Assembly (NCBI GenBank): GCA_023511295.1
Contig: JAIMBT010000017.1
Location: forward strand, 1-64,000
Length of the DNA: 64,000 nucleotides
DNA from: Alicyclobacillus sp.
Lineage (GTDB): Bacteria; Bacillota; Bacilli; Alicyclobacillales; Alicyclobacillaceae
Reading direction: 5' to 3'
The translations under genes and the position numbers were made by a program. This document shows, piece by piece, positions 1-8,866 of this stretch. The notes below the pieces were generated by a model. That model was not told the origin of the DNA. It saw only the letters and a list, made by a program, of their open reading frames with translations, and made no database searches. Each line of letters starts with the position of its first letter. The stretch's first letter is position 1.

Positions 1-876
1 GTCAAGAAGGACCTCATCGGCTGGCGGCTGGGCCGCGTGATCACGGTTGTGGATCGCGGGTTCAACAGCGATGCCAATCTGCGAGAGTTGCAGAAGACCG
101 GCGGTCATTACATAGCTGGAGAGAAGATGTCGTCTGGCAAGCCGAGCGTGGAAGATGCCCTCTCTCGCCCCGGACGGTTCAAGACAGTCCGCGACAATCT
201 CGAGGTGAAAGAGATTGTCGTGGGGGATGGGGAAGCCCGCGTCCGGTACGTATTGGTGCGAAATCCGGACGAAGCCAGGCGGGACGCATTGCGGCGGGAG
301 TCCCATCTCGAGAAACTACGGACAGAGCTGGCAAGGCTCAAGAAACTGGACGGCGAGGCGCACACCAAGGCACACTGCGCTCTGCAGAGCCACCCGACCT
401 ACAAGCGGTTGCTCAAGGCCGATAAGCGAGGCGATCTGCGCATCGACACTCAGGCTGTCAAGGAACTGGAGCGGCTGGATGGCAAGTACCTCATCCGCAC
501 ATCGGATGACACGCTGTCAGCGGAGGATGTGGCCCTGGGGTACAAGCAGTTGTGGTAGGTGGAGGCGGCCTTTCGCTCCCTCAAACAGACGATGGAGTTA
601 CGGCCCATGTACCACCGCAGGGATGACCGCACCCGCGCGCATGTGTTACTGTGCTGGCTTGCACTGCTGCTCGTCCGCGTGGCGGAGAACCGTACAGGGA
701 GTCCCTGGCGGCATATCCGCAGTGTCATGAACCAGATGCATCTGGTCACGTACACTTCGGGGAAAGGTAAGGTGCGCCAGCGTACGGCTGTGACGCCTGA
801 GCAAGCAGAGATTCTCAAGGCGCTCGGGTACGAGCATCCACCGCTGATTCACGAGATATCCACAGAAAGGTCGTAG
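1..876 (+). pseudogene. IS1634-family transposase, 3' part, interrupted by an amber codon
   Basis: The reading frame is open from base 1, so the gene starts upstream of the window. The protein shows the C-terminal part of an IS1634 (IS4 superfamily) DDE transposase: TVVDRGFNSDANL near the start, then LDGKYLIRTSDDTLSAEDVA, and after the interruption VEAAFRSLKQTMELRPMYHR and RAHVLLCWLALLLVRVAE. A TAG codon at 556-558 splits the frame exactly inside the conserved YKQLW-x-VEAAFR stretch. The same frame continues on both sides, so a single CAG-to-TAG change explains it. The C-terminal piece carries the conserved Glu of the YREK-like region, so the truncated product should be inactive. Family assignment is confident; inactivity is inferred. 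Confidence 0.9.
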
Positions 877-898
877 GCACTACACGAGGCTATCACAG

Positions 899-933
899 TC
901 CCGGAATCCCAGTAACGGCACGGAGTTCCGGGA
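899..933 (+). terminator. Inverted repeat downstream of the transposase (terminator or IS end)
   Basis: TCCCGGAA (899-906) pairs with TTCCGGGA (926-933) and is followed by TTTCG. It may terminate transposase transcription or form part of the right end of the element. The left end is outside the window, so the terminal repeat cannot be confirmed. The rest of 877-1167 shows no gene. A possible extended -10 (TGCTATGGT, 1055-1063) with a poor -35 is the only promoter-like signal before the next gene. Confidence 0.45.
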
Positions 934-1167
934 TTTCGCATATCTACGGCTGTCGAAGCCGAGATAAACCACCAGTCTTAATACGTGTTGTTCTCTGGTA
1001 CAGATGACGGGCGTTTGTTTTGGGTCGCGAACCATTTTTAGCTTCCACTCCACTTGCTATGGTGAATGTACGAGGTGCGTAGACGGCGCCAGTCATCGAG
1101 GCAACACACCGTGGCGAACTAGGAACAGTGACGACCACAGACTTCACCCGTACGGAGGGACCTGACC

Positions 1168-2121
1168 ATGACGCTCAAACAAACGCTCGAAGTTTTTGAA
1201 TTACTGGATGACGCGGTCGTAAGTGGGGAGACGGTGAAAACCTACTTTGCTTCGCGGGGTGCCAAGCACATCCACGTGCAGACTGTCAGCGGGCCGAAAG
1301 GTAGCACCGACTTCATCGAGATTGTCATACCCGGGAGGCGTGGAAAGCTGCTCGGGGGTCAGGTGCCAACACTCGGAATCATCGGTCGATTGGGAGGCAT
1401 CGGGGCTCGCCCCAACCAGACAGGTCTGGTGTCGGACGCGGATGGCGCGGTCGCGGCCCTCAGCGCGGCACTCAAGTTGACCGATATGCAGCACAAAGGT
1501 GACGCTTTGGCGGGAGATATCATCGTGGCGACGCACATCTGCCCGAACGCACCGGTTCGGCCGCACAAACCCGTCCCGTTCATGGAGGCGCCGGTTGACG
1601 TCTACACCATGAACCAGTACGAAGTGCGGGAAGACATGGACGCTATCCTATCCATTGACACGACCAAGGGAAACCGTGTCTTCAACCACCGCGGCATTGC
1701 CATCTCTCCGACTGTGAAGGAAGGATACATCCTCAAGTTCAGCGATGATCTCGTGTCCCTTCTGGAAATGTCAACGGGTATGCTTGCGAATACCTTTGCT
1801 GTGACGATGCAGGACATCACCCCATACGGGAACGAATTGTATCACATCAACAGTATTCTGCAGCCATCCGTCGCGACGCGTGCGCCGGTTGTTGGGGTGG
1901 CCATCACCGCCCAGGCGACGGTACCGGGCTGTGCCACGGGTGCGAGTCACGAGGTGGACATCGCGCTTGCGGCGAAGTTCTGTATCGAAGTGGCGAAGGC
2001 ATACGGTGAAGGCAAATGCAGTTTTTATGATGCGGACGAGTTTGATCGTCTCGTACAGTTGTACGGACCGATGCACCGGCTGCAAACACTTGGGACGGAG
2101 CAAGCGGGGGTGCAGTCGTAG
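1168..2121 (+). CDS. DUF1177 family protein
   Basis: 317 aa, ATG start preceded by GGAGGG at 1156-1161. It matches the DUF1177 family as I recall it: N-terminus MTLKQTLEVFELLDD, a central THICPNAPVRPHKPVPFM segment and a C-terminal VPGCATGASHEVDIALAAKF segment. No signal peptide or membrane segment is visible, so it is probably cytosolic. The biochemical role is unknown. It opens a ten-gene rightward operon with a hydantoin-racemase-like protein, AroM, an NCS1 permease, a nitrilase-fold hydrolase, three DUF917 proteins and a HyuA-like protein. Its place in that set suggests an enzyme acting on the same substrate. The conserved His/Cys residues of the THICPNAP motif are candidate metal or catalytic ligands (inference). 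Family call is good, function unassigned. Confidence 0.8.
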   Translation: MTLKQTLEVFELLDDAVVSGETVKTYFASRGAKHIHVQTVSGPKGSTDFIEIVIPGRRGKLLGGQVPTLGIIGRLGGIGARPNQTGLVSDADGAVAALSAALKLTDMQHKGDALAGDIIVATHICPNAPVRPHKPVPFMEAPVDVYTMNQYEVREDMDAILSIDTTKGNRVFNHRGIAISPTVKEGYILKFSDDLVSLLEMSTGMLANTFAVTMQDITPYGNELYHINSILQPSVATRAPVVGVAITAQATVPGCATGASHEVDIALAAKFCIEVAKAYGEGKCSFYDADEFDRLVQLYGPMHRLQTLGTEQAGVQS

Positions 2122-2153
2122 CGCATGGGCCCGGATGGTTCCCAACCGGAGGG

Positions 2154-3695
2154 ATGTCCATGGCGAAATCGCCGTTTACGGTCGAGCGGATGCTCCAACT
2201 ACCCGTCATGCAGGACGCAAAGGTCGTGGGCGGGCTTGCAGGCCTCGTGAATGAAATCCGCTGCGTGGACGTTGTGGAGGTTCCGGACGTCCATGGTTGG
2301 CTTCGGAAGGGCGAATTCGTCCTGACGACCGGCTACTCGTTCCGGTCCGACCCGAACGGCCTGTGCAAAATTATCGAAGAGATGCGGCTTGCGGAGGGAG
2401 CAGCCGTCGGGTTCAAGCCGAAGCGATTTCTGGAGGCGACTCCACCAGAGGCCATCCAACTCAGTAACCAGCATCGCATCCCGCTGATCGAGATCCCGCC
2501 GGCAATCCCGTATATCGAAATCACGCAGCCGATAATGGAACAGATTCTCGACTCCCAACTGGCTATGATGCGGGAGATCTACAGGGTCAATGGCCGCTTC
2601 GCCAAGCTGCTCGCAACGGAACGTGGGCAAGAGTTGTTAGACGTTTTAGGACAGTTGCTCGGCTGCGAGACTGCACTGTTAACAACGGCTGGCAGCGTCG
2701 AGATGCGGACGGCTGGTTTCCGCGTGGAAGACGTTCAGACGACTCGAGACGTATGTTCTGGCCAAGTGACTTTGGCCACCCTCGCACTGACACGGAGCGT
2801 GGGGTCCGAAAACGCGTTTGAGGACATGTGCTTGGAGCAAGTGGTGGCGCTCCTGTCCTTAAATCTGACGGCGAAGAGGGCGGGTGGGCAGCCGGCGCAA
2901 CAAGTGAGGGAACAGTTTCTGGTTGAGCTGCTTTCGGACCGCCTCCCGATTGAGGGCGTGTTGCAGCAAAGAGCGCGGCAATGTCGCTGGCCCATAGGTC
3001 CGGCGTGGGCGGTCGCTCTCGTGGAACCTGCTCCAGATACGCGCACCGACTCCCGGGATTGGGTCCACCTCCTCAACCTTGTCTCGAATGGCCAGCAGCA
3101 CGTTCACGGCCAGCGGAGTGTTGCCACCGTGCTGGGTCAGCAGCTCGTGTTTGCATGCGCGCTGACTCAGCAAGGGTTCACGGAACAGGTGGAAGAGTCG
3201 TTGCACCTCGTCCGCCAAATCGTCAAGAGGTTGGAAGAAATGATTGGAATCCGGCTCCGGGCTGTGATTGGCGAGCCGCGCCGTGAATTGCGAAATTTGG
3301 TGCAGAGTTATGAGGAGGCCAAGCGCGCTCTGGAGGTCGCTGGGAGGGTCGGCGCCGGACGAGATGTGCTACACTGGACCGACTTTTACGTGGAGGACCT
3401 GCTATGGGATGTGAGGGAACATCCGTCCCTGTCGCGACTCTGTCGGGCCCTGATTCTGCCGATTGAGGAATACGACAAAGAAAACGGAACAGATCTGTTG
3501 CGAACCCTTGATGCGTACCTCCGGTGCGGTGGGAATACTCGGCAAGTGGCGGAGGAACTGTTCGTCCATCGCAATTCGGTGCACTACCGCTTAGAACGGA
3601 TCCAAGACATCATCGGCAAGAGTTTGAGCGACCCGGAGACGGCTTTTCGGTTGAACCTTTGTTTGCGGGCGTGGAAACTTGGATTCGGCACTTAG
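2154..3695 (+). CDS. PucR-family transcriptional regulator
   Basis: 513 aa. The ATG follows GGAGGG (2150-2155 overlaps the codon, so initiation at the next ATG, MAKSPF at 2160, is equally possible). The N-terminal ~120 residues form a PucR ligand-sensing domain (FTVERMLQLPVMQDAKVVGG, EFVLTTGYSF). The middle is GGDEF-like in fold only. The C-terminus is the PucR helix-turn-helix: LRTLDAYLRCGGNTRQVAEE followed by LFVHRNSVHYRLERIQDIIG. PucR proteins control purine, allantoin and related N-heterocycle catabolism. As second gene of the operon it is the obvious local regulator, probably responding to the transported or ring-opened substrate (inference). Confidence 0.92.
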   Translation: MSMAKSPFTVERMLQLPVMQDAKVVGGLAGLVNEIRCVDVVEVPDVHGWLRKGEFVLTTGYSFRSDPNGLCKIIEEMRLAEGAAVGFKPKRFLEATPPEAIQLSNQHRIPLIEIPPAIPYIEITQPIMEQILDSQLAMMREIYRVNGRFAKLLATERGQELLDVLGQLLGCETALLTTAGSVEMRTAGFRVEDVQTTRDVCSGQVTLATLALTRSVGSENAFEDMCLEQVVALLSLNLTAKRAGGQPAQQVREQFLVELLSDRLPIEGVLQQRARQCRWPIGPAWAVALVEPAPDTRTDSRDWVHLLNLVSNGQQHVHGQRSVATVLGQQLVFACALTQQGFTEQVEESLHLVRQIVKRLEEMIGIRLRAVIGEPRRELRNLVQSYEEAKRALEVAGRVGAGRDVLHWTDFYVEDLLWDVREHPSLSRLCRALILPIEEYDKENGTDLLRTLDAYLRCGGNTRQVAEELFVHRNSVHYRLERIQDIIGKSLSDPETAFRLNLCLRAWKLGFGT

Positions 3696-3953
3696 AATCT
3701 AGATGCTGCCCGAGCAGAACCGTTGAGGTCTTACCCGTCCCTCGGGGTGGGGGATTTGTGCACATGCCTAAATCGACGTCCGCACCTTTGGAATGCTCTC
3801 CATGTTCCTGCCTTCAAGGAGCCCACTACAATGTTAAGCGAGGGAATATACCAATCATTCTGTCTAAATGCAGCATCCCTCGAGTTTCAGACAACCCTGT
3901 TTGGACCGTGGAGGTTGCTGACGGTCGGACAAGGGACAAGTGAGGTGGTTGAG

Positions 3954-4616
3954 GTGATTGGTGTGGTCCGAGTGGTAACCCTCGAGGATGAGGACCTCCT
4001 GGCCGCGCATGGAAACGTCATCTTCGCACGGTATGGTTTGCAGACCATCAGTCGTTGTATCCCGAATCAACCGTATGGGGTCCACGACGACTACACGGAG
4101 CGGGTGGCGACACCGAAGATCATCGAAGTCGGAATGGCGTTGGCTGAACAAGGCGTGGAGGCCGTGGTTGTGAGTTGTGCTGCAGACCCTGCCGTTTCAG
4201 AACTCCGTACTCGCCTGTCCATCCCCGTGATTGGCGCGGGAAGCGCGGCGGCGCTGGTCGCGAGAGGGTTGGGTCAGCGGGTTGGTGTACTTGGGATTAC
4301 GGAGCACGTGCCGCCTGTAATTGAAACCGAGTTGGAGGATCTTCTTGTCGGCTACGCTCGGCCGGACGGTGTGGTCGCGACCACAGATCTCTTGACGGAG
4401 TTCGGGCGTCAGTCGGCCATCCAAGCAGCTGAGTCCCTGCTTGCAGGCGGCGCTCAGACGATTGTGTTTGCGTGTACCGGATTTACAACCATTGGCTTAG
4501 CACAGACGCTGCGAAACAAATTCGCGTGCGCGGTGGTGGATGCAGTGGAAGCCGAAGGATTACTGGCGTGGTATGCCTGTCGTGGAGCGGATCGCATGGT
4601 CGAAGCGAGGGTGTAA
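3954..4616 (+). CDS. Hydantoin racemase-like protein (Asp/Glu racemase superfamily)
   Basis: 220 aa from a GTG at 3954. This start gives MIGVVRVVTLEDEDLLAAHG, the usual length of the family, and has GAGGTGG just upstream. The frame is open further upstream but the extra residues have no family features. Two cysteines occupy the catalytic positions of hydantoin racemases: C75 in VVVSCAADPAVSELR (the CxxDP signature) and C174 in VFACTGFTTIG. Such enzymes interconvert the enantiomers of 5-substituted hydantoins by two-base catalysis. The CxxDP motif favours hydantoin racemase over aspartate or glutamate racemase. The 258-bp gap after the pucR-like gene has no clear terminator or promoter. Confidence 0.82.
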   Translation: MIGVVRVVTLEDEDLLAAHGNVIFARYGLQTISRCIPNQPYGVHDDYTERVATPKIIEVGMALAEQGVEAVVVSCAADPAVSELRTRLSIPVIGAGSAAALVARGLGQRVGVLGITEHVPPVIETELEDLLVGYARPDGVVATTDLLTEFGRQSAIQAAESLLAGGAQTIVFACTGFTTIGLAQTLRNKFACAVVDAVEAEGLLAWYACRGADRMVEARV

Positions 4617-4681
4617 GGCCGCCGCATTGGATGGGCGGCGATTTCTGCCCTCGTGCAAGGTGTCAGCGGGAGGTGAATCGG

Positions 4682-5350
4682 GTGAGAACCATCGGCGCCA
4701 TAACAATCGGTCAATCCCCACGAACCGATGTCGTACCGGAGTTGGAAATGTGGGCTGGGACGGGTGCTGTCTTTCGGGAAATGGGCGCATTGGACGGTTT
4801 GACGGCGGAAGAAGTACGGAAGATGGGCCCAGCTGCTTCCGATGGCGTGTTGGTGACTCGGATGCGCGACGGGACGTCCGTTACCCTCGCCGACCAAGCC
4901 GTCATTCCGCGGGTTCAGCAGTGTATACGGCAACTGGAAGATGAAGTATCCGCTATTGTCCTTTTGTGTACGGGCACGTTTCCGCCGCTCGACGCCAAAG
5001 TCCCCATTTTAATTCCAGAGCACCTTTTGACGAATTTCGTCCGTGGAGTGGCAGTCTCGAAGCCTTTGAGACTAGGCGTGATGACCCCTGATGCAGGTCA
5101 GTTTCCGGCGCAACGGCAGCGCTGGGGTCAAGTGGCAGCCGAAGTCGTGACACGGGCGGCTTCCCCTTACGACGGCCCGGAAGCCGTGTTGGATGAGGGG
5201 CGACGTTTTCGCGAGGACCGGGTCGACCTGGTGGTTCTGGACTGTATGGGCTACACCTCCGAAATGCGTACGGTTCTTCGTAATGAACTGCCGTGCCCGG
5301 TGGTGTTGGCGAGAGCCGTGGTCGGGCATTTCGCAGCTGAGCTGTTGTAA
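4682..5350 (+). CDS. AroM-like protein
   Basis: 222 aa from a GTG at 4682, with GGGAGGTGA at 4668-4676. The frame is open further upstream, but the AroM signature TIGAITIGQSPRTDVVPE begins exactly here. AroM proteins are distant relatives of the Asp/Glu/hydantoin racemase fold and have no firmly established reaction. Cysteines in VLLCTGTFPPLD and VVLDCMGYTSEM sit where the racemase superfamily keeps its catalytic pair. Its position directly after the racemase-like gene suggests that two members of the same fold act on related intermediates. Family call is confident; role is inferred. Confidence 0.82.
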   Translation: MRTIGAITIGQSPRTDVVPELEMWAGTGAVFREMGALDGLTAEEVRKMGPAASDGVLVTRMRDGTSVTLADQAVIPRVQQCIRQLEDEVSAIVLLCTGTFPPLDAKVPILIPEHLLTNFVRGVAVSKPLRLGVMTPDAGQFPAQRQRWGQVAAEVVTRAASPYDGPEAVLDEGRRFREDRVDLVVLDCMGYTSEMRTVLRNELPCPVVLARAVVGHFAAELL

Positions 5351-5459
5351 CAGTGAACACATGGAAGCCAATGGAGATGATGCTTCAGGGGAGACATCCA
5401 AATCAAGGCGCAGAATACACGCAGGACACTGAAAATTGAGATGGAATGAGGGAGGAGAA

Positions 5460-6797
5460 ATGAGCATTTCGAAGCAGTCGTCCGTACAAGAGGCTGACGA
5501 CTTCTCGCTGTCGCGGGTACCTACCGACAAGCGGTACCCATGGCTGACTGTGACAGTGATGCGGTTTGGGCAGATGTCGGCCATGTCGCAGTTTTTATTG
5601 GGGGCCACGCTCGGCTACGGAATGACGTTTTGGCACGCGGTGGCGGCGTTGACGTTGGGGGCTGTGATTTTGGAGCTCATTGCCATTTTCGCGGGGTACA
5701 TTGGGATGAAGGAAGGCCTGCAGACGTCCCTGCTGGCACGTTGGACTGGGTTCGGAAAGTACGGTTCTGCCCTGCTTGGACTCGTGATTGGAATTTCCAG
5801 CATCGGTTGGTTCGGCATCCAAAATGGCGTGTTTGCGTCCGGCCTGCAAAGCCTGATTGGCGGCCTTCCGTTGTGGGCGTGGTCCATCCTCTCCGGTGTC
5901 TTCGTCATCGCCGTCGTCTACTTTGGTGTCGCCTCGATGGGATGGACGGCCTATGTGACGGTACCGTTGTTCCTCATCGTGTGCTTTTTCTCCATCGGGC
6001 GTGCACTGACCGGCCATCCGCTGGGCGGTCTGGTCGCGAGTGCTGCTCCAGGTCCGCACATTTCCATTGCGGTCGGGTCTTCGTTGGTGGCTGGCTCCTT
6101 CATCGTCGGCGGAGTCATCTCGCCGGACATGACCCGGTTCAACCGCTCGCTTGCAGACGTCGTCAAGCAAACCGTGATTGGCATCACGTTGGGTGAGTAT
6201 ACAGTAGGCGTCATTGGCGTCCTGTTGGCGCACGCGATGAAGACAGCCAACATCGTCAACATCGTCCTCTCCACCAGCGGCGTGGTCGGTACGGTGATTC
6301 TCATCACGGCCACCTTAAAAATCAACGACTGGAACCTGTACGACTCGACGCTCGGACTCGTCAACGCGTTGGAGGTCTTCACGAATCGGAAATTCAACCG
6401 GAAACACATGACGTTGTACGTGGGCGCTGTTGGGGTCATTCTGTCAGCGCTCGGAATTCTCAACCACTTCGTCGGATTCCTCGATATCCTGGGCGTGTTC
6501 GTCCCACCGGTCTTCAGCATCATGATTGTCGAATACTTCCTCCTCAGGCGCTTCCGCGAACAGCTTGACACATCCCGCGTTCGTGGAGCACTCCCGAGTT
6601 CGGCCGAGTCCTGGAACATTGTTTGCCTTGTCGCCTGGGTCATCGGGGCGCTGAGTGCGGAGTTTATCAAGTGGGGCATCTCGTCCATCAACTCGCTCGT
6701 CATTGCCGCGATTGCCTACTACGTTCTCGGTCTCATCTTTCTGAACCGCAGCCGCGGGGCTGAGGCGACGACCGGAGTTAGCCGGGAAGGGGTCTAG
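5460..6797 (+). CDS. NCS1-family permease (cytosine/hydantoin/allantoin type)
   Basis: 445 aa from an ATG at 5460 with GGAGGAG at 5451-5457. An ATG at 5436 is possible but has no ribosome site. The protein is strongly hydrophobic with about 12 membrane segments. NCS1 features include PWLTVTVMRFGQMSAMSQFL at the first helix, IGISSIGWFGIQNGVFASGL in helix 3 and VGGVISPDMTRFNRS in the middle. The family imports cytosine, purines, allantoin or aryl-hydantoins (Mhp1) with sodium or protons. The helix-3 segment has the IGWFGIQ pattern of CodB-like proteins, so cytosine-like substrates cannot be excluded. The operon context makes a hydantoin-like ring more likely (inference). Confidence 0.88.
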   Translation: MSISKQSSVQEADDFSLSRVPTDKRYPWLTVTVMRFGQMSAMSQFLLGATLGYGMTFWHAVAALTLGAVILELIAIFAGYIGMKEGLQTSLLARWTGFGKYGSALLGLVIGISSIGWFGIQNGVFASGLQSLIGGLPLWAWSILSGVFVIAVVYFGVASMGWTAYVTVPLFLIVCFFSIGRALTGHPLGGLVASAAPGPHISIAVGSSLVAGSFIVGGVISPDMTRFNRSLADVVKQTVIGITLGEYTVGVIGVLLAHAMKTANIVNIVLSTSGVVGTVILITATLKINDWNLYDSTLGLVNALEVFTNRKFNRKHMTLYVGAVGVILSALGILNHFVGFLDILGVFVPPVFSIMIVEYFLLRRFREQLDTSRVRGALPSSAESWNIVCLVAWVIGALSAEFIKWGISSINSLVIAAIAYYVLGLIFLNRSRGAEATTGVSREGV

Positions 6798-6818
6798 CGG
6801 GCGTGGCTACCCATGGGG

Positions 6819-6835
6819 GCGGAAACGGTTTCCGC
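6819..6835. promoter_or_regulatory. Perfect 17-bp inverted repeat (operator-like)
   Basis: GCGGAAAC-G-GTTTCCGC lies between the permease stop and the hydrolase start. The core AAACGGTTT resembles LacI-family/cre operators, but the outer bases deviate from the CcpA consensus. It could also fold as a short RNA hairpin. Function unproven. Confidence 0.4.
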
Positions 6836-6883
6836 TGCTTGTGCGGCTTCCGCCGAGTCACGGTCGAGGGAGTGTGATGGGAG

Positions 6884-7741
6884 TTGACGCGTGTCGAACT
6901 TGCGCTCGTCCAGTTTGAGAGTGAGATGCTGGATGTGAGGCAGAACGCAGAGAAGGCCCTTTCGATGATGGAGGCGTGTGCAGAACGTGGTACGGACCTC
7001 ATTGTCTTCCCAGAGCTCTTCACAACGGGATACGACCCGCGCATTGTCGGTTCCAGATACTATGATCTCGCCGAGCCTATAGATGGGCCCACACTCGGGG
7101 CTTTCAAAGAGCAAGCGCGGAGGCTCGGAGTGAACGTCATTGTCCCCATGGCTTGCGCGGACAAAAGCTATGGCCGCATCTATAACTCGGCTGTCGCCAT
7201 CGATAGAAACGGGTACGTGTTGGGTTGCTACCACAAAGTTCACCTGTGGTCGCATGAACGGAACTACTTCACGCCGGGGCACCAATTCCCCGTCTTCCAC
7301 TTTGACTTCGGTAAGGTCGGTATCATGATCTGCTATGACGGTGGATTCCCAGAGGTCGCGCGGGCACTCGCGAGAAACGGTGCCGAGTTGATTGTCTGCC
7401 CATCAGCGTTCGCAGCATCCGACATCCACATGTGGGATATCTACTTTTTGGCACGAGCTTTGGAGAATACGTGTTACGTTGCTGGCATCAATCGGGTTGG
7501 CGTAGAAGGGGACCTGGAGTTCTTCGGAAAGAACAAGGTGGTTGACCCGGACGGAAGGGTCATGTTGGAAGGCACAGTCGGGAAAGAGGAAGTGCAGCGG
7601 GTCGGGATAGACCTAGAACGTATCAAGGACCTCCGCAAGAAGAACCCGTTCCTCCGCGATTTGCGGCCGGAAGTGTACGCTTCATCCATGCAATCGCAGG
7701 GGTGCCAACTCCAGGGGATGCAAGGGGGGACGATGTCATGA
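6884..7741 (+). CDS. Carbon-nitrogen hydrolase (nitrilase superfamily), candidate N-carbamoyl amino acid amidohydrolase
   Basis: 285 aa from a TTG at 6884 with GGGAG upstream. The full Glu-Lys-Cys triad of the superfamily is visible: E44 in VFPELFTTGY, K118 in YHKVHLW and C150 in MICYDGGFPE. Length is typical. The superfamily includes D-carbamoylases and beta-ureidopropionase, which remove the carbamoyl group left after hydantoin ring opening, releasing ammonia and CO2. The CYDGGFPE motif is not the exact form of characterised D-carbamoylases, so an omega-amidase or other amidase is possible. The stop overlaps the next start (ATGA), indicating translational coupling. Confidence 0.87.
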   Translation: MTRVELALVQFESEMLDVRQNAEKALSMMEACAERGTDLIVFPELFTTGYDPRIVGSRYYDLAEPIDGPTLGAFKEQARRLGVNVIVPMACADKSYGRIYNSAVAIDRNGYVLGCYHKVHLWSHERNYFTPGHQFPVFHFDFGKVGIMICYDGGFPEVARALARNGAELIVCPSAFAASDIHMWDIYFLARALENTCYVAGINRVGVEGDLEFFGKNKVVDPDGRVMLEGTVGKEEVQRVGIDLERIKDLRKKNPFLRDLRPEVYASSMQSQGCQLQGMQGGTMS

Positions 7742-8850
7742 ACATTGGGATTGAAGAAGTCCGGGACATTGCCCGTGGGGCGACCATCCTCGGCTGTGGG
7801 GGCGGAGGCGACCCGGATATCGGCCGCTTGATGGCAGAAACGGCGATTGCGGAGAACGGACCGGTGCGTCTGATGGACCCGATGGATCTTCCGGACGACA
7901 CCTTTGTCCTCGCTTCTGCGATGATGGGGGCGCCGACCGTCGTGATCGAGAAGATCCCGAAGGGCACAGAGCCATTACAGGCGTTTCGACGGATGGAGGC
8001 GTATCTGGGGAAAACCGCAGGGGCCGTTTGTCCGATGGAGTGTGGCGGGCTCAATAGCACGATTCCCATCCTGGTGGCGGCACAGACCGGGCTACCGCTC
8101 TTGGACGGCGACGGCATGGGGCGAGCTTTCCCGGAGTTACAGATGGAAACCTTCTCCGTCTATGGCGTTCGCGGGACGCCGGCCTGTGTTGTCGACGAGG
8201 ATGGCAACGCGGTCCTTTGCGAAACCGAACGAGACGCGGACATGGAATGGCTGATGCGCGGTGTCACGATTCGGATGGGCGGCGCTGCATACCTTGCCCA
8301 TTACCCGATGACAGGGGCGGATTTCAAGCGGACGGCCGTCCGGAATACCATGACCCTCGCGCACAACCTCGGCAAGTCGGTTCGCCTGAACCGCGTCCGC
8401 AAAGAAAGCCCGGTTGACACGATTCGAGACGCCTTTGCAGCGACCGACTACGGCGCGGTGGTGGAGGTATTCCGCGGTAAGGTCCTGGACGTCCAGCGTG
8501 AAACGCGGCGGGGGTTCGCGCTGGGTAGCGTCGTCGTCGAAGGCGTAGACGGGTTTCGGGGTAGCCAGCTTCGGGTCTCGTTTCAGAACGAAAACCTCGT
8601 GGCGTGGCGGGACGGGATTCCGGTGGCCTGCGTCCCAGATTTGATCATCTTTCTCGACGCGGAGGCAGGGGATGCCATTCCAACGGAGCGGATCCACTAC
8701 GGGCAGCGTGTCACCGTGTTGAGTGTGGAAGCACCCCCGCTCATGACAAGCCCGGAGGCGTTGAAGGTTTGGGGACCACGGGCGTTTGGGTACGGCGATC
8801 TGTCTCTCTCCGACGTCCGGGCCCATCGCGTTCACATCTACCAACTTTGA
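7738..8850 (+). CDS. DUF917 family protein, copy 1
   Basis: 370 aa from the ATG at 7738 (GGGGGA at 7725-7730), overlapping the previous stop by 4 bp. DUF917 hallmarks: ILGCGGGGDPDIGRL near residue 20, CPMECGGLNSTIP near 100, LDGDGMGRAFPELQM near 125 and SFQNENLVAWRDG near 285. As I recall, one DUF917 branch has been characterised as S-methyl-thiohydantoin desulfurase, and the family often sits beside hydantoinase/oxoprolinase genes. Copy 1 alone has Cys in both the Gly-rich loop (GCGGGG) and the MECGG loop; copies 2 and 3 have Thr and Ala/Val there. This suggests it is not functionally equivalent to them (inference). No membrane segments. Confidence 0.87.
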   Translation: MNIGIEEVRDIARGATILGCGGGGDPDIGRLMAETAIAENGPVRLMDPMDLPDDTFVLASAMMGAPTVVIEKIPKGTEPLQAFRRMEAYLGKTAGAVCPMECGGLNSTIPILVAAQTGLPLLDGDGMGRAFPELQMETFSVYGVRGTPACVVDEDGNAVLCETERDADMEWLMRGVTIRMGGAAYLAHYPMTGADFKRTAVRNTMTLAHNLGKSVRLNRVRKESPVDTIRDAFAATDYGAVVEVFRGKVLDVQRETRRGFALGSVVVEGVDGFRGSQLRVSFQNENLVAWRDGIPVACVPDLIIFLDAEAGDAIPTERIHYGQRVTVLSVEAPPLMTSPEALKVWGPRAFGYGDLSLSDVRAHRVHIYQL

Positions 8851-8866
8851 GGAAGGAGGCGCGGAC

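Noticed and set aside
3723-3953. Longer N-terminus of the hydantoin-racemase-like protein
   Set aside because: The 77 extra residues have no family features and no ribosome site; the GTG at 3954 gives the normal length.
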